A stretch of DNA of 34,539 nucleotides from a bacterium (GCA_020440705.1 JAGRNP010000030.1:1-34539), one strand, 5' to 3'. Positions 1 through 7,593 are shown, numbered from the stretch's first letter. Program-made: numbers and translations. Notes: generated by a model from the sequence alone, not told the origin.

Positions 1-232
1 GCTCGCACCCGGGTCGGGCCGCCGCCCCGGCCAGGACCGCGACGAAGTCGCGCCACCGGTCGGGGTCGACACCGGCAGGCGCCGGGGCGGCGGCGAGATC
101 GGCGGCGGCGCGGCGCCCCCGCCAGGCGAGAAGGGGACGGCCCAGGTCCGCCGGCACGGCGTACACCACGGGCCCGACCCGCACGAGCCAGGGACCGGTG
201 GGGTGAGCGACCACGTCCAGCCCGGAACACAT
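1..232 (-). CDS. N-terminal part of an unidentified protein, cut by the window edge
   Basis: An open frame starts at an ATG at 232-230, only 4 bases after the stop codon of the acyltransferase-like gene upstream, and runs without a stop off the left end (77 complete codons seen). It begins MCSGLDVVAHPTGPWLVRVG and continues with VVYAVPADLGRPLL and a Trp/Asp/Arg-containing stretch (DPDRWRDFV). There is no signal peptide or membrane segment in the visible part. I do not recognise the family. The tight spacing makes it the third gene of a minus-strand operon with the peptide gene at 1433-1702 and the gene at 237-1436, so it may be a further enzyme or a peptidase/transport component of that cluster, but that is inference from position only. 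Confidence 0.55.
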   Translation of the reverse strand, partial: MCSGLDVVAHPTGPWLVRVGPVVYAVPADLGRPLLAWRGRRAAADLAAAPAPAGVDPDRWRDFVAVLAGAAARPGCE

Positions 233-236
233 CCGC

Positions 237-1436
237 TCAGCCCCCCAGTCTGGCCATGCCGAGCAGGCACAGGCGCAGGCCGTGAAAACGGACCCAGGCC
301 GAGCCGTGCACCGCGACGACCTCGCTCAGGGTGGGCGCGCCGGACCGCAGCAGGTCCAGATCGCCGTCGCCGAGGCCGGCTGCGGGGTAGAAGCGATCGT
401 CGGTGAGATCGGCCAGCACGTCGCCGGGCCACACCTCGACATCCTTCTCGAGCCGCAGGCGCACCGTGTCGGGCGAGCGGTCGAGGCAGGCGTCGAAGGC
501 CTTGCGGAAGTCGTCGCGCAGCCCCCGCGGCACCTGGGCCTGCTGCAGCCCGGAGGAGGCGAAGCAGGCGCTGGCGTCGCGCAGCAGGGCCCAGTGGTGC
601 CACTGCTCCGGCCGGCGCAGCACGGCGCTGAACACCCAGTCGAAGAGGGTGCGCGTCAGCCCGTCCGGATCGGCGTCGCGCCCGGGGAGCAGCGTGCTCT
701 CGCGCTCCCAGACCACCTGCCCGCCATTCCAGTGCAGGCCGACCGGATGCACCGGCGCCTGCAGCCGCACCGCCAGCCGGGCGAGACCCGTGCGCAACCG
801 GATCTCGCGCCCGGGCAGGTGGTACGCCAGCCCCCGCTCCCGCGTGCGCGCCATGCCGCGCTCGCCGTTGTTGCCGTCGAGGTAGACGAGCACGGGCCGT
901 TCGTCGCGCAGGGCGCGCATGATGCGCGCCGCCGCCCCACGCGGCCCCACGCTCACGAAGTCGAGCCGGCCACGATGGTTCAGGTGGCGCGACATGCGCC
1001 GGGCCACCGCCGCGAACTCGGCCTCGGCGCCGGCGTTGACCAGCACCACCGGATCGTGCCCCGCGGCGAGCCACGGCTCGGCCAGCAGCTGGTACGGCCC
1101 GAGGTGCAGGGAGACGACGATGCCCCGCGCCAGGTCGGGGTTCGTCGCGAGAAAGCTGCGGCCCGGGGCCAGGATGACCTGGTCCCCGGCCCACAGTCCG
1201 GCGAGAGCCTCCCGCTCTCTCGCCAGCCCCTGCCGCCGCGCCGCGAGGATGCGCAGCAGGTCGTCCCGTTCCGCGGCGGGGTACAGCGCCCGCATGTTCC
1301 ACAGGTCCCACACGGTGGCCGCTTCGCGCAGCTCCCGCACGGGCACGCGGCGGGGCGGGGTCGGCCGCCCGTCGGGCTCGGAACTCCGCGGAGTCCCGGG
1401 CCGCGAGAGGCGGCCGGATGCCGCGGGCCGGATCAT
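237..1436 (-). CDS. LpxL/HtrB-like lysophospholipid acyltransferase family protein with altered active site
   Basis: 399 residues. The start is the ATG at 1436-1434, which overlaps the TGA of the peptide gene (ATGA), indicating translational coupling. The middle resembles the LPLAT/LpxL (lauroyl acyltransferase) family: LHLGPYQ near residue 111 sits where those enzymes have the HX4(D/E) motif, followed by VLVYLDGNNGERG (about 183-195) and PVHPVGLHWNGG. The position normally held by the acidic residue is Gln116, so classical acyl transfer is uncertain. No N-terminal membrane helix of the LpxL type is visible, unlike the lipid A enzymes. The first 30 residues are Pro/Arg rich and probably disordered. 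Pairing with a small peptide gene suggests the substrate could be the peptide or a carrier-bound intermediate rather than lipid A; this is inference. Family assignment is fairly good, function is open. Confidence 0.7.
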   Translation of the reverse strand: MIRPAASGRLSRPGTPRSSEPDGRPTPPRRVPVRELREAATVWDLWNMRALYPAAERDDLLRILAARRQGLAREREALAGLWAGDQVILAPGRSFLATNPDLARGIVVSLHLGPYQLLAEPWLAAGHDPVVLVNAGAEAEFAAVARRMSRHLNHRGRLDFVSVGPRGAAARIMRALRDERPVLVYLDGNNGERGMARTRERGLAYHLPGREIRLRTGLARLAVRLQAPVHPVGLHWNGGQVVWERESTLLPGRDADPDGLTRTLFDWVFSAVLRRPEQWHHWALLRDASACFASSGLQQAQVPRGLRDDFRKAFDACLDRSPDTVRLRLEKDVEVWPGDVLADLTDDRFYPAAGLGDGDLDLLRSGAPTLSEVVAVHGSAWVRFHGLRLCLLGMARLGG

Positions 1437-1702
1437 CCGAGCCGGCCGCCGCTCGTGGTGCCCGTCGTGCCCATGCCGTCGGTGGCCGGGTCGGACACGT
1501 CGATGTCGTCCCACCCGTCGGGCCGGGGCTCGGGCGAGCGGCAGATGCAGTAGGCCGGATCGTCGGCCCGGGTCTGCTGCAGCGCCTCGCTCACGAGCAG
1601 GGGGCTGAATTCCATGCGCTCCTCCAGTTCGACGATGTCCAACCGCTGCAGACTGGCGTCCAGCGTGATGTGCTCGAAGATCTCCCGGGTGATCCGCTTC
1701 AT
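1433..1702 (-). CDS. 89-residue peptide, possible precursor of a modified peptide
   Basis: The ATG at 1702 is preceded by a strong ribosome binding site (GGGAGG, about 5 bases upstream). The protein has two halves. Residues 1-48 are charged and helix-like (VELEERMEFSPLLVSEALQQ). Residues 49-89 change character: a YCIC pair (Cys52, Cys54), an acidic DGWDDIDVSDPATDG segment and a Gly/Thr-rich end (GMGTTGTTSGGRLG). A leader-like helical half followed by a small-residue core is the usual layout of ribosomally made, modified peptides. The stop overlaps the start of the acyltransferase-like gene, so the two are made together. No signal peptide. It could instead be a small regulatory or chaperone-like protein; I know no named family that fits. 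The reading frame is well supported, the role is not. Confidence 0.65.
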   Translation of the reverse strand: MKRITREIFEHITLDASLQRLDIVELEERMEFSPLLVSEALQQTRADDPAYCICRSPEPRPDGWDDIDVSDPATDGMGTTGTTSGGRLG

Positions 1703-1915
1703 CCAACCCTCCCTGGTTCATTTCGATGGCGCGTCGGGATGGGGAGGGGACAGCAAGGGCGGGGCCCGATCGTCGCGCGGGTGCGAACGGGCGGGCAACC
1801 GGGCTAAACGCCGCAGGGAAAGCGGGCACCCGCGGAGGCGAGAGGGCAAGGAGCGTCAATCCGGGTTCACCGGCGCACGGGAAACGTCAACCGGAAGAGA
1901 CAGGACAGGACGGGC

Positions 1916-2389
1916 TCAACGCGACGGCCGTGACCCGTCCTGCGGCGGCGGCGGCGGTCGACGCCCGCCGTCCGGACCGTGGTCCGGCCCGTGATGACCG
2001 GGACCGCCATTCCGCGGGCCACCCGGTTCGCGGTCGAGCTGGTCGAACACCTCGCGCTGTTCCGGGGTCAGGATCGCGCGGATGTCCGTCCGCATGGAGT
2101 CGGTGAGGGCGCGCAGTTCAGGCAGGTAGGTCTCCAGGACCTCATCGATCCGGGCCTTGCGGGCGGCGATGACGGCGTCGATGCGGCGGGACTGCTCGTC
2201 CGTCAGGTCGAGGCGGTCCTGGAAATGCGGAGGAAGGCCCCGAAACCCCTTCGGCGGCGGGCCGGGCCGCTGGCCGTGCTGCAGCCGCCCACCGGTGAAC
2301 CCGAGGAACAGGCCGAGGGCGAACACGACCGCCAGCAGCAGCGCCGCCTGCAGACGCACCCGTCCGAGGGACTCGAAGTCGCGTTTCAT
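1916..2389 (-). CDS. Spy/CpxP/CnrX-like periplasmic protein
   Basis: 157 residues. The start is the ATG at 2389-2387, overlapping the TGA of the preceding gene (ATGA), with GGAGGGGG just upstream. An N-terminal anchor (ALLLAVVFALGLFLGFTGG, about 15-33) places the rest in the periplasm. It carries two LTxEQ signatures of the Spy/CpxP/CnrX fold, LTDEQSRRIDAVI (about 58-70) and LTPEQREVFDQL (about 107-118), separated by long charged helices. The tail is Gly/Pro/His/Asp rich (GGPGHHGPDHGPDGG), which could bind metal. In metal-resistance systems of the CnrYXH type such a protein is the periplasmic sensor for an anti-sigma/ECF sigma pair, and the two upstream genes are exactly those. Sensor role is inferred from context; a Spy-like chaperone is the alternative. 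Confidence 0.8.
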   Translation of the reverse strand: MKRDFESLGRVRLQAALLLAVVFALGLFLGFTGGRLQHGQRPGPPPKGFRGLPPHFQDRLDLTDEQSRRIDAVIAARKARIDEVLETYLPELRALTDSMRTDIRAILTPEQREVFDQLDREPGGPRNGGPGHHGPDHGPDGGRRPPPPPQDGSRPSR

Positions 2390-2754
2390 TCGGCCCCCTC
2401 CCACAGCAGCAGCAGCTCACCGGGCGACGGATTGCGCTCGGCATACGTCCAGGGCACCCAACCGCGGGGAACTCCGGCCACCTCGTCCAGGGTGGTCTCG
2501 GTCCGAACCGGAGACGACCACGCCAACAGGACGACGGCCGCGATCGCCGCCGCCAAACCGGCCCCGGCCAGCAGGGGACGCCGCCACGACATGATCAGTC
2601 CCCACGGGGAAGCCTGCTGGCGCCGGCGGGCGAGTTCCGGAGCCGCGGCCACCATGACACGGCGCACAAAGGATTCCCGTCGCGCCGGGTCGCTGCCCAG
2701 GCCGATCGACGCCAGGTCGATGGGCTCCGCGTGATCGTCACGATCGGTCGCCAT
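2386..2754 (-). CDS. Single-pass anti-sigma-factor-like membrane protein
   Basis: 122 residues from the ATG at 2754; a GTG three bases upstream is an equally possible start. The frame begins inside the end of the ECF sigma gene, so the two are translationally coupled, and its stop overlaps the next start. It has a short cytoplasmic N-terminal part (residues 1-57, helical, acidic then Arg rich), one membrane helix (LLAGAGLAAAIAAVVLLAW, about 61-79) and a roughly 40-residue periplasmic tail. This is the architecture of small anti-sigma factors such as CnrY. It contains no cysteine, so it is not a zinc-binding ZAS anti-sigma factor. Family is assigned from size, topology and position, not from a sequence motif. 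Confidence 0.65.
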   Translation of the reverse strand: MATDRDDHAEPIDLASIGLGSDPARRESFVRRVMVAAAPELARRRQQASPWGLIMSWRRPLLAGAGLAAAIAAVVLLAWSSPVRTETTLDEVAGVPRGWVPWTYAERNPSPGELLLLWEGAE

Positions 2755-3355
2755 CACCGAACTCCTCTTCAGCAGCTTGGGCGAGCCATTTCCGCAGTCG
2801 TCGCCGGGCCTGGAACAGGTGCTGGCGCGACATCACTTCGGAGATCCCGAGCAGATCGCCGATGGCGCGGTGGGACCAGCCCTCCAGGTCGTACAGAAGC
2901 ACCACCTGGCGCGGGACCTCGTCCAGACGAGCCAGGGCGCCTTCGAGCCGGCTCCGCAGGTCCCGCTGCGCCAATTCGCCCCAGGGCCCGGGTTGGGCAC
3001 GATCAGCCACCCGGACGTCGTGGTCCGGCGGCAGGGGGTCCGCTTCACGCCGCCGCCGGAACTCCAGGCGGTTGCGCGCCGTGTTCCGGACGACCTGAAG
3101 CAGCCAGGCCGCGAACCGTGCGGGCTCCCGCAGCGAGTCGAGACGCTCCAGCGCCCGCAACCAGGCGTCCTGACACACGTCCTCCGCCTCGGCCGCCGTC
3201 CCGACCACGGCCAGGGCCACGGCGTAGGCCGCGCCGGCATGGCGCCGGATCAACTCCTCGAAGGCCCGGGCGTCACCCGCCCGGACGCGATCGACGAGGG
3301 CCGCATCGTCCGGACCCGACTCCGGTCCCCGGCCGCGCCCGGCCTGCTCATCCAT
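2738..3355 (-). CDS. ECF-subfamily RNA polymerase sigma factor
   Basis: 205 residues from the ATG at 3355 (an in-frame upstream start at 3412 has no conserved sequence). Region 2 is clear: a helix with DDAALVDRVRAGDARAFEELIRRH, the -10-recognising AEDVCQDAWLRALERLD segment (about 57-73) and FAAWLLQVVRNTARNRL. Region 4 near the C terminus is LDEVPRQVVLLYDLEGWSHR followed by the helix-turn-helix AIGDLLGISEVMSRQHLFQARRR. There is no region 1.1 or 3, as expected for ECF factors. It heads a three-gene operon with an anti-sigma-like protein and a Spy/CnrX-like protein, so activity is probably released by an envelope or metal signal. A sigma70-like promoter candidate lies about 100 bases upstream. 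Its target promoters cannot be read from this window. Confidence 0.93.
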   Translation of the reverse strand: MDEQAGRGRGPESGPDDAALVDRVRAGDARAFEELIRRHAGAAYAVALAVVGTAAEAEDVCQDAWLRALERLDSLREPARFAAWLLQVVRNTARNRLEFRRRREADPLPPDHDVRVADRAQPGPWGELAQRDLRSRLEGALARLDEVPRQVVLLYDLEGWSHRAIGDLLGISEVMSRQHLFQARRRLRKWLAQAAEEEFGDGDRS

Positions 3356-3702
3356 GGTCACGCCGCAGCACCGCCCGTATCGGGCGGGGTCGCCTGCCTT
3401 GGCCGCTGGCACCGGGTCCGCATCGTCGCCCCTCCGTCCTCGTGCTCGAGGCCGCGATCATACGGAACGGGCCGTGCGGTGTCCAATGGGCAAACCCCGA
3501 TCCGGCCGGCGGGGAAACGATCCCGCCCTTCTGACAGCCGGGGCCCCCGGTTCGTTAGCCCCCTCGAGCCGCATCAGGGCGTTTTTTTGCGGAAAATTCA
3601 CGAAACGGCCTAACGACGACGCCCCTGGTGCTGTCATGACGGCATCGCCACCCCACCGGCGGTCGCACGGGATGACGTCCGCCCCCAACCGGGAGAACCG
3701 AC
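3356..3702. other. Intergenic region between divergent operons
   Basis: No gene is visible in these 347 bases. The left part holds the candidate promoter of the sigma-factor operon (3457-3486, minus). The right part has an A/T-rich patch near 3581-3600 and, reading plus, TTGCGG (3587-3592) and TAACGA (3611-3616) 18 bases apart, a weak promoter candidate for the secreted-protein genes at 3703 and 4187. Short complementary hexamers CGTTAG (3553-3558) and CTAACG (3610-3615) flank the A/T patch. Confidence 0.4.
3457..3486 (-). promoter_or_regulatory. Candidate sigma70-type promoter of the ECF sigma operon
   Basis: On the minus strand TTGGAC (3486-3481) and TATGAT (3462-3457) are separated by 18 bases. 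The -10 box matches five of six consensus bases; the -35 box only keeps TTG. It lies about 100 bases upstream of the sigma-factor ATG. No second element resembling a GGAAC-type ECF promoter was found, so autoregulation is not evident. Confidence 0.4.
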
Positions 3703-4173
3703 ATGAAACATCCGCTCCTGATCCTCCTCGCCCTGCTCGGACTGGCCACCGGCGTCCGGGGCCAGGACTGCGATCTCACCATCCACCTCTCGACCGGAGA
3801 GACCGTCACCATTCCGCACGCGGAGATCCGCCGCATGGTGTTCGTCCTCGGGCCATCGTCGGTGAGCGACGATGGGGATCAGGGCGGAGTCCCGGGTTCC
3901 TTCCGACTCCTGCCCAACTACCCGAACCCGTTCAACCCCTCGACCACGATCCGGTACGAGCTCCCCGGGGCGACAACGGTCCGGGTCCGCGTCTACGACC
4001 TCCACGGCGCCCTGGTCCGGGATCTCTTCGACGGGAAACAGGAGGCGGGGCTGCAGCGCGTCGTCTGGGACGGCCTCGACGAACAGGGCGTGGCCGTCGC
4101 GTCCGGCGTCTACCTCTGTGCCGTGCGTGGCGCGGAGACGACCCTTTCCCGTCAGCTCGTCCTGATCAAGTAG
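3703..4173 (+). CDS. Small secreted protein consisting mainly of a FlgD-like C-terminal domain
   Basis: 156 residues. A signal peptide (MKHPLLILLALLGLATGVRG) is followed by a short motif, LTIHLSTGETVTIPHAEIRRMVF, that resembles the repeated N-terminal motif of the next gene. From about residue 68 to the end it is a FlgD-type Ig-like domain: NYPNPFNPSTTIRYELP, then VRVRVYDLHGALVRDL, then a VASGVYLCAV strand and a final Lys. Such domains sit at the C terminus of exported proteins in FCB-related bacteria and are thought to act in export or surface attachment, as in type IX secretion. Here almost nothing else is left, which is unusual: the protein has no evident passenger. The next gene starts 13 bases downstream, so the two are probably co-transcribed. 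Confidence 0.9.
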   Translation: MKHPLLILLALLGLATGVRGQDCDLTIHLSTGETVTIPHAEIRRMVFVLGPSSVSDDGDQGGVPGSFRLLPNYPNPFNPSTTIRYELPGATTVRVRVYDLHGALVRDLFDGKQEAGLQRVVWDGLDEQGVAVASGVYLCAVRGAETTLSRQLVLIK

Positions 4174-4186
4174 CCGGGAGGCCACC

Positions 4187-6511
4187 ATGAAGAACACCAT
4201 CCTGCTGACTCTCGCGCTCGCCTTCGTGGCGACATCGACGGCTGCCCAAGATCTCGAGATCGTCGACCGGACAGGGGAAGTGCGCGCGTTCGCTCTGGCC
4301 GGGATCGACAGCATCACGTTCGGAAGCCAGGCCATTCCGGACATCGTCTTCCCGGCAGCCACGGGTGACATACTCAACATCCACACGACCACCGGCGCCG
4401 TGCGCTTCGCCGTGCCCCGGCTGACGGGACTGAGCATCGTCGACACCTCCCAGCTCGTGCTGGATTTCGGTGACGGCTCGTCCAGCGCATTCGACCTCGC
4501 CGACGTCGACAGCCTCTCCTTCGCCGACAGCTCGGATACGCCGGTGTCGGTGACCTGGTCCGGCACGACGGTCGCGGTCGACAACCCCCTCGCCGACGTG
4601 GGCATCGCCGTCGACGTGTCCGGCGCCGATGTAACGGTCAACGCGACGGGGGGCCTGGGCGGGGTCCGCTATCATCTCGGGGGCGCCACGGCGGACGGCA
4701 TGTTCAAGGTCTACGGCGACGGCGACTTCACGCTGCGGCTGGACGGCGTCCAGATCACCAACCTCGACGGGCCGGCCATCAACATCCAGGCCGACGAGAC
4801 GATCGGGGTCGAACTCCCGGCCGGGACCGTCAGCCGTCTGGTCGACGGCACGACCTACAGCGACCCTCCGGGCGACGAGGACCAGAAGGGCGCCTTCTTC
4901 AGCGAAGGCCAGTTGCTGATCGGCGGTGAGGGCGAGATGGTCGTTTCCGGCCGGGGCGACGACCAGCACGGTCTGGTCAGCGACGACTTCATCGCGATCC
5001 ACGGCGGCACCGTCACCGTGACCGGGGCGACCAAGGACGGCATCCACACGAACGAGGGGTTCTATCTCGTGGCCGGCAGCGTGGACGTGGCCGCCGACGG
5101 TGACGGGATCGACGGCGGCGACGGACCCGTCGTCATCTCGTCCGGTACGCTCGCCGTCCTCTGTGCCGGGGACGACAAGGACGCCGTCAAGTGCGACGGC
5201 GAGTTGCGGATCGACGGTGGCGACGTCGTGATCGACGTCCGGGGCGATCAGTCCAAGGGGCTCAATGCCGGGACGGTCGTCGTCACGGACGGCACCGTGC
5301 ACATCGACACGTCCGGCGGCGTCGTACTCGAGGCCTCGGGCGCCGGCTTCGACCCCTCCTACTGCTCCGCCATCAAGGCCGACGACCTCGTGCGGATCGC
5401 AGGGGGACAGGTCGAGATCACCACCGGCGGCGAGGCCGGACGCGGCATCTCCTGCGATGGCGACATCGAGATGACCGGGGGTCTCCTGGCGGTGACGTCG
5501 AGCGGCGGCGGAGGCACCTACGTCGACGAGAACGGCGTGACCGACGCCTACCACGGTCCGTGCATCAAGACCGACGGCGACTGCCTGCTGCAGGCCGGCG
5601 ATCTCGTGCTCAGCCACACCGGCAGCGGCGGCCGCGGCCTCTCCGTCGACGGCGATCTGGCCGTAGGCACGGTGCAGTCGGCGCCGACGATCCAGGTCAC
5701 GACGTCGGGGGCCGCGATCTCCACCGGCTTCGGCGAGGCCACGGAAGCCAAGGCGATCACCGTCGACAGCCTGATCACGATCACCGACGGCGTCCTGACC
5801 CTCTCTTCGCCGGACGACGCAATCAAGTCGAAGAAGGCCATCGTCATCGACGGCGGCACGATCGACATCGTGCAGTCCCTCGAGGGGATCGAAGCGCCGT
5901 TCCTGACGATCAACGGCGGCGCGATCCACGTCACCTCGACGGATGACGGCCTGAACACCACCTTCGGTGTCGACGGCGAGGCCGATGACGGCAGCGAGAT
6001 GGTCATCAACGGCGGCTACGTGGCCGTGAATGCGCCGGCGGGCGACGGCCTCGACAGCAACGGGACGCTCTCCATCAACGGCGGCACCCTCGTCGTGCAT
6101 GGGCCCCCGAGCCAGCCGGAGGTCGGCATCGACGTGAACGGCGTCTTCCTCGTGAACGGCGGCGTGACGGTGGTTTCCCAGGTCAACTCGTTCATGAACG
6201 AGGTTCCGCACGGCGCATCGAGCCAGTATGCGGTCCTGATCCGGACGAACCAGACCCTGGCCGCAGGCACGCTGTTCCATGTCGAGGACGCCAGCGGCAA
6301 CCCGGTGCTCACGTTCGCGCCGGCCCGCAACTACTCGTCGGTCCTGCTCTCGACGCCGGCCCTCGCCGCGGGGACGACGTACCGCGTCTCCACCGGCGGC
6401 AGCTGCACGGGAACGGCGACGGATGGTATCTACGGAGGCGGCACCTACAGCGGCGGCACGTTGCGGACGAGCTTCGCCTTCTCCGGGACCGTGCTTACGG
6501 TCACTTTCTGA
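4187..6511 (+). CDS. Secreted Cthe_2159-like (DUF4353) carbohydrate-binding-domain protein
   Basis: 774 residues, ATG at 4187 with GGGAGG just upstream. A signal peptide ends near residue 20 (VATSTAAQ). Three short repeats of the pattern L-x-I-x3-(T/D)G-x5-F-x-L-x2-(I/V)DS-(I/L)-x-F lie in residues 20-110 (for example VRAFALAGIDSITFG). The bulk, about 120-690, is a long run of beta-solenoid coils rich in IxGG-T/D patterns (FIAIHGGTVTVTGATKDGIH, LRIDGGDVVIDVRG, MVINGGYVAVNAPAGDGLD), which is the hallmark of the Cthe_2159/DUF4353 family; Cthe_2159 from Clostridium thermocellum binds polygalacturonate and cellulose. The C terminus (about 690-774) is a beta domain ending GTVLTVTF, with no FlgD-like tail, unlike the gene before it. 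Likely a secreted or surface polysaccharide-binding protein; a calcium-dependent role is possible given the many Asp residues. Confidence 0.88.
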   Translation: MKNTILLTLALAFVATSTAAQDLEIVDRTGEVRAFALAGIDSITFGSQAIPDIVFPAATGDILNIHTTTGAVRFAVPRLTGLSIVDTSQLVLDFGDGSSSAFDLADVDSLSFADSSDTPVSVTWSGTTVAVDNPLADVGIAVDVSGADVTVNATGGLGGVRYHLGGATADGMFKVYGDGDFTLRLDGVQITNLDGPAINIQADETIGVELPAGTVSRLVDGTTYSDPPGDEDQKGAFFSEGQLLIGGEGEMVVSGRGDDQHGLVSDDFIAIHGGTVTVTGATKDGIHTNEGFYLVAGSVDVAADGDGIDGGDGPVVISSGTLAVLCAGDDKDAVKCDGELRIDGGDVVIDVRGDQSKGLNAGTVVVTDGTVHIDTSGGVVLEASGAGFDPSYCSAIKADDLVRIAGGQVEITTGGEAGRGISCDGDIEMTGGLLAVTSSGGGGTYVDENGVTDAYHGPCIKTDGDCLLQAGDLVLSHTGSGGRGLSVDGDLAVGTVQSAPTIQVTTSGAAISTGFGEATEAKAITVDSLITITDGVLTLSSPDDAIKSKKAIVIDGGTIDIVQSLEGIEAPFLTINGGAIHVTSTDDGLNTTFGVDGEADDGSEMVINGGYVAVNAPAGDGLDSNGTLSINGGTLVVHGPPSQPEVGIDVNGVFLVNGGVTVVSQVNSFMNEVPHGASSQYAVLIRTNQTLAAGTLFHVEDASGNPVLTFAPARNYSSVLLSTPALAAGTTYRVSTGGSCTGTATDGIYGGGTYSGGTLRTSFAFSGTVLTVTF

Positions 6512-6531
6512 GCCGCCAGGCTCAGCCACCG

Positions 6532-6597
6532 GGACGGGAATCTCCCGTCCACGGCCACCGGGGCGTCCCAGCTTCCCCCTTGCGGGGCGCCCCGGTG
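6532..6597. terminator. Two tandem stem-loops between convergent genes
   Basis: The 105-base gap between the solenoid gene (plus) and the DUF2797 gene (minus) holds a perfect 8-bp stem with a 3-base loop (6532-6539 with 6543-6550) and a perfect 10-bp stem CACCGGGGCG (6556-6565) pairing with 6588-6597. Neither has a clear T tract, so they may block read-through or protect 3' ends rather than act as textbook intrinsic terminators. Confidence 0.5.
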
Positions 6598-6616
6598 CGA
6601 CCCGCCGACGGTTCCG

Positions 6617-7456
6617 CTACCCGGCGCCCACCGCGACCTGGTACCCGGTGTACTTGCGCACGTTGATCACGCCCGTGTCGAAGATCAGGTACTGCCCCTT
6701 GATCCCCTCGAGCACGCCGCTCGCCACCGGATCCTTGTCCAGGTTGAAGCTCGTGACCTTCGTCGGCCACTTCAGCACGGGGTAGGTGAAGGTGTGCTCG
6801 AGGCGCTCGAACTCGGGCAGGATCCCCGCCACGCCCCACTCTTCGAGCCGCGCCACGACCTCGTCCGCGGTGGCGCGCAGATCGATGCCGGGATCGGGCA
6901 GGCCCTTCAGGTTGCGCGTCCAGTGGGTCTTGTCGGCGAAGCCGGCGTCGCTGAGGCGTTTCTCCACCAGCCCCACCTCGCGCCGGTTCGGCAGCTTCGC
7001 CACGGGGATCGCCGCCACCGCACCCTGGTCGATCCAGCGCGACGGCACGTTGGGCTGCCGCGTGATGCCCACCTTCACGCCGCTGGTGAGCGACACGTAC
7101 AGCACGTGGGGCCGGAAGCACTGTCCCTGGGCGAACTCCTCGTCGCGGCACGGGTTGCCGGCCTCGCCGTGGTGGCACAGCTCGGGCCGCACGATGCAGA
7201 TGTCGGCCTCGGCCCGGGTCTGCGAGCAGGGGAAGCAGTAGCCCGGCCCGAACGTCTTCTTCGTGGCGCGCCCGCAGGCGGTGCACTGGATCTTCCCCGT
7301 GAATCGCAGAGTCACCTTCGCGCCGAGATGCGGATTCAGGGGCGCGTCGGCGACGCGGTTCTCCTGCTCCCACCAGCCGTCGCTCAGGAAGTAGGCCACC
7401 GGCTCGGCCGCCTCGACGCGCATCTTCTTCAGGGTGCCGGACCAGATCTCGGGCAT
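6617..7456 (-). CDS. DUF2797 family protein (zinc-ribbon plus GIY-YIG-like)
   Basis: 279 residues from the ATG at 7456, which has GAAGG at a good distance upstream; an in-frame GTG at 7486 would add ten residues. The N-terminal half contains Cys pairs of a zinc-binding module: CTAC and CFPC (both CxxC), then further Cys/His in CIVRPELCHH and NPC. The next block, VLYVSLTSGVKVGITRQ, followed by SRWIDQGA and a conserved Glu in EVGLVEKRL, has the pattern of GIY-YIG-type folds. This combination is the DUF2797 family, whose members are about this size and have no established biochemical role that I know of. Nucleic-acid binding is a reasonable inference from the fold. It is divergent from the SpmAB-like gene, with a 137-base shared upstream region. 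Confidence 0.9.
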   Translation of the reverse strand: MPEIWSGTLKKMRVEAAEPVAYFLSDGWWEQENRVADAPLNPHLGAKVTLRFTGKIQCTACGRATKKTFGPGYCFPCSQTRAEADICIVRPELCHHGEAGNPCRDEEFAQGQCFRPHVLYVSLTSGVKVGITRQPNVPSRWIDQGAVAAIPVAKLPNRREVGLVEKRLSDAGFADKTHWTRNLKGLPDPGIDLRATADEVVARLEEWGVAGILPEFERLEHTFTYPVLKWPTKVTSFNLDKDPVASGVLEGIKGQYLIFDTGVINVRKYTGYQVAVGAG

Positions 7457-7593
7457 GGGTTCGACCTTCAGGAAAGGGATATACACTGCGCGGGCACGGC
7501 GTTAACCTTGCTCCGAACTCGTTCCGTGGAGTTCTGTAGTCTAGCGGGCTTCGGCCCGCCCGGCCACCCGCAGCCCTGGAGCCCGCGCGCCCG

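Noticed and set aside
4166-6529. 787-codon open frame antisense to the solenoid protein
   Set aside because: It lies wholly opposite a well-supported gene with signal peptide and family repeats; its translation is low-complexity Asp/Val/Arg, as expected from the complement of a high-GC gene.
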